Source: Patulibacter americanus DSM 16676
Lineage (GTDB): Bacteria; Actinomycetota; Thermoleophilia; Solirubrobacterales; Solirubrobacteraceae
Length of the DNA stretch: 64,000 bases
Direction of reading: 5' to 3'
NCBI RefSeq assembly: GCF_000420025.1
Contig: NZ_ATUD01000003.1
Coordinates: 248,001 to 312,000, forward strand
Shown: piece by piece, positions 57,539-64,000 of the stretch
Layout of the letters: every line of letters starts with the position of its first letter
Position numbering within the stretch: position 1 is the stretch's first letter
Program-made: the position numbers and the translations under genes
The notes under the pieces: model-generated
What the model saw: the letters and a program-made list of their open reading frames with translations, nothing else
What the model was told of the DNA's origin: nothing
Databases searched by the model: none

Positions 57539-58263
57539 TGGCGAAGCACGGCAGGAAGTTCCTCGCGGCCCGCACGAAGGTGGACCGCACGAAGGAGTAC
57601 GACGCCGCTGAGGCGGTCGCGCTCGTCAAGCAGGTCTCCCGCGCGTCGTTCGACGAGTCCGTCGAGGTGCACATCCGCACCGGGCTGAACGTCCGTCACG
57701 CGGACGAGCAGCTGCGCGGCACCATCGCGCTGCCCCACGGCCTCGGCAAGACCGTCACGGTCGCCGTCTTCGCCGCGGGCCCCAAGGCCGCCGAGGCCGA
57801 GGCCGCCGGCGCTGACTTCGTCGGCACGGACGACCTGGCCAAGCGCATCGAGGAGGGCTTCTCGGACTTCGACGTCGTCGTCGCGACGCCCGACCAGATG
57901 CCGCTCGTCGGTCGCCTCGGTCGCGTCCTCGGCCCGCAGGGCAAGATGCCGAACCCGAAGGTCGGCACCGTGACGATGGATGTCGCGAAGGCCGTCACGG
58001 AGTCCAAGGCCGGCAAGGTCGAGTACCGCACCGACCGCACCGCCATCGTGCATCTCACGATCGGCAAGACGTCCTTCCCCGCCGAGCAGCTCGTGGAGAA
58101 CCTCGCCGCAGTCGTCGAGGAGCTCCACCGGGCGAAGCCCTCGGCCGCCAAGGGTCGCTACATCCGCACCGTGACCGTGGCTTCGACCATGGGCCCCGGC
58201 GTGAAGGTCGACCAGGCATCCGCACGTGCAAGCGTCGAGGAGGGTGTGCCGGTCGCGGCCTAG
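57538..58263 (+). CDS. rplA: 50S ribosomal protein L1
   Basis: 241 residues: N-terminal [21 protein letters not shown] and central [24 protein letters not shown] motif, C-terminal TMGPGVKVD. Coupled to rplK. L1 is also the usual repressor of the L11-L1 mRNA. Confidence 0.98.
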   Translation: MAKHGRKFLAARTKVDRTKEYDAAEAVALVKQVSRASFDESVEVHIRTGLNVRHADEQLRGTIALPHGLGKTVTVAVFAAGPKAAEAEAAGADFVGTDDLAKRIEEGFSDFDVVVATPDQMPLVGRLGRVLGPQGKMPNPKVGTVTMDVAKAVTESKAGKVEYRTDRTAIVHLTIGKTSFPAEQLVENLAAVVEELHRAKPSAAKGRYIRTVTVASTMGPGVKVDQASARASVEEGVPVAA

Positions 58264-58347
58264 CCGCTCACCACACACCACCTCGTCGCCCCCGAAGACC
58301 CCCGGCTGGCCGTCACCCGACGGCCGGAAGCCCGGGACAGGAGGCTC
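58264..58347 (+). promoter_or_regulatory. rplJ leader with hairpin
   Basis: A 7-bp hairpin (58308-58314 with 58319-58325, loop ACCC) lies 22 nt before rplJ; ACAGGAGG follows as ribosome-binding site. Leaders here often bind L10 to repress rplJL translation. Confidence 0.5.
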
Positions 58348-59004
58348 ATGAACCGGGAACAGAAGACAGCGGCGATCGCAGAGATCGTCGATCACATCAA
58401 CGAGGCCGAAGCGGTTCTCGTCGTCGACTACCGTGGCCTCACCGTCACGCAGGCGTCCGAGCTCCGGGGTCACCTCCGGGACAACGACGCCTCCCTCGTC
58501 GTCGCGAAGAACACGCTGACGGGTCGCGCGATCACGGAGGTCGGCGAGTCCGCCGAGCCCCTGCGCGACTTCCTCGCCGGTCCGACCGCCCTGACGTACG
58601 TCAACGGCGACGTGGCGGCCGCCGCGAAGGCGATCACCACCTTCGCGAAGGCCAACGGCGACCTGCCCACGTTCAAGGGCGGGGTCATGGACGGCAAGCA
58701 GCTGTCCTCCGACGAGATCACCTCGATCTCGAAGCTTCCGTCTCGCGACGTCCTGTACGGCCAGCTGGTCGGCATGGTCGCGGCTCCGATCACCGGCCTG
58801 GCGCGCAGCCTCGGCGGTCTCATCGGTGGCCTCGCCATCGCCCTCGCCGGCGTGCAGGAGAAGAAGGAGTCGGGAGAGGTTCCGTCGGGCGATGCGCCCG
58901 CCGCAGCCGCCCCGACTGAGGACACCTCGGCGCCCGCCGCCGAGGAGCAGGACGGTGCCGCCGAAGGCGACGCCGGCAACGACGAGTCGGGTGCGTCGGC
59001 GTAG
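58348..59004 (+). CDS. rplJ: 50S ribosomal protein L10
   Basis: 218 residues versus the usual ~175. L10 domain (about 1-175) with VDYRGLTVTQASELRGHLR, then a 40-residue acidic Ala/Glu/Pro tail (about 178-218). GACAGGAGGCTC is a strong ribosome-binding site. Base of the L7/L12 stalk; the extra tail is unusual but in frame. Confidence 0.97.
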   Translation: MNREQKTAAIAEIVDHINEAEAVLVVDYRGLTVTQASELRGHLRDNDASLVVAKNTLTGRAITEVGESAEPLRDFLAGPTALTYVNGDVAAAAKAITTFAKANGDLPTFKGGVMDGKQLSSDEITSISKLPSRDVLYGQLVGMVAAPITGLARSLGGLIGGLAIALAGVQEKKESGEVPSGDAPAAAAPTEDTSAPAAEEQDGAAEGDAGNDESGASA

Positions 59005-59056
59005 TTCCGCCGCAGCCCGCTAGACCCACCCGAATCGCACACAGGAGAATTTGATT

Positions 59057-59431
59057 ATGGCTACCACGCAGGAGTGGATTGACGAGCTCAAGAGCATCAC
59101 GGTGCTCGAGCTGGCCGAGCGCATCAAGGCGCTCGAAGAGGAGTTCGGCGTGTCCGCGACGGCCGTTGCCGCCGCCGCGCCCGCCGGTGGCGGCGACGCC
59201 GCCGAGGCCGCCGAGGAGCAGACCGCGTTCGACGTGATCCTCGAGGCCGCCGGCGACAAGAAGATCGGCGTCATCAAGGTCGTCCGCGCCGCCACCGGCC
59301 TGGGCCTGAAGGAGGCCAAGGCCGTCGTCGACGAGGCCCCGGGCGCCGTCAAGGAGGGCCTGGACAAGGCCGAGGCCGAGAAGCTCAAGGGCGAGCTCGA
59401 AGAGGCTGGCGCCACCGTCACCCTCAAGTAG
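59057..59431 (+). CDS. rplL: 50S ribosomal protein L7/L12
   Basis: 124 residues from ATG 59057 (AGGAGAA 7 nt before); the TTG at 59051 is rejected for spacing. N-terminal [17 protein letters not shown], Ala/Gly hinge, and C-terminal domain with [23 protein letters not shown]. Stalk dimer that recruits translation factors. Followed by a long hairpin-rich gap. Confidence 0.98.
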   Translation: MATTQEWIDELKSITVLELAERIKALEEEFGVSATAVAAAAPAGGGDAAEAAEEQTAFDVILEAAGDKKIGVIKVVRAATGLGLKEAKAVVDEAPGAVKEGLDKAEAEKLKGELEEAGATVTLK

Positions 59432-59435
59432 CACC

Positions 59436-59484
59436 GCGCAGCCCTCGCGCTGCGCTCCGGTCGCCGCGCCCCTCGGGGCGCGGC
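59436..59484 (+). terminator. Two hairpins directly after rplL
   Basis: GCGCAGC/GCTGCGC (59436-59442 with 59449-59455) starts 4 nt after the stop; GCCGCGCCCC/GGGGCGCGGC (59463-59472 with 59475-59484) follows with a near-zero loop. Confidence 0.6.
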
Positions 59485-59501
59485 ACCACAGTTCCCCCGA
59501 C

Positions 59502-59729
59502 GCGGCCGCTCTCGAGCGGCCGTTTCGCTTTCCAAGACGGTTCTGCGGCCCCGTCGGTGCGGCCGCTCTCGAGCGGCCGTTTCGCGTTCCTACGCGGGTC
59601 TGCGGTCCCGTCGGTGCGGCCGCCCTCGAGCGGCCGTTTCGCGTTTCCACGCGGTTCTGCGGCCCCGTCGGTGCGGCCGCCCTCGAGCGGCCGTTTCGCG
59701 TTTCAGGACGGTTCTGCGGCCCCGTCGGC
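59502..59729 (+). repeat. Four tandem 57-bp repeats, each with a terminator-like hairpin
   Basis: Units at 59502-59558, 59559-59615, 59616-59672 and 59673-59729, differing at only a few positions, plus a broken fifth start (59730-59738). Each begins with CGGCCGC(T/C)-CTCG-AGCGGCCG followed by TTTCG, that is, an ~8-bp stem, 4-nt loop and short T-run. The 57-bp length is 19 codons, so frames stay open across it, but no plausible start serves them. It lies in the place of the known rplL-rpoB attenuator of other bacteria. Together with the two preceding hairpins it makes six in series. Confidence 0.85.
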
Positions 59730-59835
59730 GCGGCCGCTCGGTGGGCGACGCGGGGTCGAGGCCGGGGCCGTCCTGGTGAGCTCGACGGTGCGGCTCGTCG
59801 CGAGCCGCGCCCTTGCAAGCGGCGTGTATGCGGGG

Positions 59836-59841
59836 TACGGT
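59836..59841 (+). promoter_or_regulatory. -10 element for the L7/L12-like gene
   Basis: TACGGT downstream of the repeats, 55 nt before the ATG at 59897. It could restore transcription after attenuation. Confidence 0.35.
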
Positions 59842-59896
59842 CGCAGGGGACGACCGCGTCACCGACCCAGACCCGCACCTACGCCGGAGCCCCTTC

Positions 59897-60199
59897 ATGG
59901 CGATCTCGAAGACCCCCGCACCGCCCTCGCGCAGCAGCCTGCTGCGCCGCATCCGGGCGTTGGAATCGCGTCTCGAGGAGCTCGGCGGCCCCGCCGCCGA
60001 CCCGGCCGGGCCCGAGGCGCGGGCGGGGCACGAGGACCGGGCGCCGGAGCCCGACCCGGCGGCCGAGATCCAGGAGCTCGTGGCCTGCGGCCGACCGCTC
60101 ACCGCGGCGCGCCGCTACCGCGAGCTGACGGGCTGCGACGACGCCGAGGCGCGTCGGGCCGTCGAGATTCTGTCGGGCGGCACGGGCGACGACTGCTGA
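59897..60199 (+). CDS. Small protein with L7/L12 C-terminal-like domain
   Basis: 100 residues from ATG with GGAG 7 nt upstream. A short coiled start (RSSLLRRIRALESRLEELGG, about 10-31), an acidic Pro/Ala linker, then IQELVACGRPLTAARRYRELTGCDDAEARRAVEIL (about 60-95). This resembles half of the L7/L12 C-terminal domain (the ...[16 protein letters not shown]... pattern). Such proteins occur widely in actinobacteria but have no settled role; it is not a second stalk protein, since the N-terminal dimerisation domain is missing. Its place between rplL and rpoB is striking. Confidence 0.65.
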   Translation: MAISKTPAPPSRSSLLRRIRALESRLEELGGPAADPAGPEARAGHEDRAPEPDPAAEIQELVACGRPLTAARRYRELTGCDDAEARRAVEILSGGTGDDC

Positions 60200-60240
60200 T
60201 CCGGGGGCCGGGCGGGGGGCCGCCCGTCCGGTCACGACCA

Positions 60241-60266
60241 CACGCCGCGGGGGCGTGCTCTACACT
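60241..60266 (+). promoter_or_regulatory. Hairpin and promoter upstream of rpoB
   Basis: CACGCC/GGCGTG (60241-60246 with 60252-60257) may end the preceding gene's transcript. TACACT (60261-60266) is a -10 candidate about 220 nt before rpoB, implying a long leader. Confidence 0.4.
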
Positions 60267-60363
60267 CCGCAGGGTCGACCGATAGTCGCAGCCGTCCACC
60301 GATCTGGTCCCGCGCCACATACGCGGGCCTGCGGGCGGGGTCCGTGAGCGTCGACTGCCCTCT

Positions 60364-60385
60364 CACGGGGGTCTGATTCCCCGTG
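60364..60385 (+). terminator. Leader hairpin with T-run before rpoB
   Basis: CACGGGG (60364-60370) pairs with CCCCGTG (60379-60385), 8-nt loop, followed by TAGTTTT (60389-60395). It lies between the candidate promoter and rpoB and could attenuate rpoB. Confidence 0.5.
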
Positions 60386-60488
60386 TGCTAGTTTTCATCT
60401 GTTCGTATCCGTGCGTCGGCTGGACCGTCGACGCAGCCCGGGTGCGAATCCTCGCCCGCCACACCGACCCCCCGAGGAGTCGCCTCCC

Positions 60489-64000
<3,512 letters not shown>

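Noticed and set aside
59502..59729. CRISPR array
   Set aside because: The units are contiguous with no unique spacers and no cas gene is present.
59557..60285. Repeat protein encoded by the 57-bp units
   Set aside because: 57 bp is 19 codons so the frame remains open, but there is no ribosome-binding site and the DNA repeats are hairpins. A terminator array explains it better.

Overview
The window is GC-rich (very roughly 70%), densely coding DNA from an actinobacterium. A lineage near Solirubrobacterales/Patulibacter is my inference; no search was run. It rests on the codon bias, GTG/TTG starts, chains of ATGA/GTGA gene overlaps, Sde182-like and ice-binding secreted proteins, and an rpmG-secE-nusG-rplK-rplA-rplJ-rplL-rpoB block. 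There is no phage, IS element or CRISPR array. One possible tRNA 3'-half remnant lies near 12.75 kb.

Layout. 1-2.7 kb: two tandem Sde182/DUF1593-type secreted proteins, the first cut by the window edge, ending in a strong terminator. 2.75-12.7 kb: a tightly overlapping sugar operon (TIM-barrel isomerase, split transketolase, FGGY kinase, SorC-type regulator, DUF2291 protein, ribose-type ABC importer, a 56-residue membrane protein). Its gene set matches the transketolase route of D-apiose catabolism. 12.8-14.7 kb: divergent AraC regulator and SDR. 15-27.8 kb: cydABDC, three universal stress proteins, a NarL-type response regulator, a HemG-like flavodoxin and monomeric isocitrate dehydrogenase. 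Several of their upstream regions share a GGGGRACTACGGAGC-like box.

27.8-41.4 kb: L,D-transpeptidase and ice-binding protein, a small winged-helix regulator with three AAGCATG elements, two ring-cleavage-type VOC proteins, FprA-type ferredoxin reductase, a ceramidase-like enzyme with a large Arg/Ala-rich insertion, a FAD disulfide oxidoreductase, a secreted glycosidase and a GAF-kinase/NarL pair. 41.4-48.3 kb: type II fatty-acid synthesis (fabD, fabH, fabG, acpP, fabF, accD-like, InhA-like fabI). 48.4-56 kb: cardiolipin synthase, SRAP protein, membrane adenylate cyclase, and the conserved ATP-grasp/alpha-E/transglutaminase triad. 56-64 kb: the ribosomal/rpoB block, with a hairpin array of four 57-bp tandem repeats between rplL and rpoB, and a small L7/L12-like protein.

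How it works together. The sugar operon imports, isomerises, phosphorylates and cleaves a pentose under its own regulator. The cyd/usp/flavodoxin/isocitrate dehydrogenase block looks like a low-oxygen or redox regulon. The fab block is a nearly complete elongation module (dehydratase and biotin carboxylase are not here). The rpo block contains an apparent transcription-attenuation zone before rpoB.
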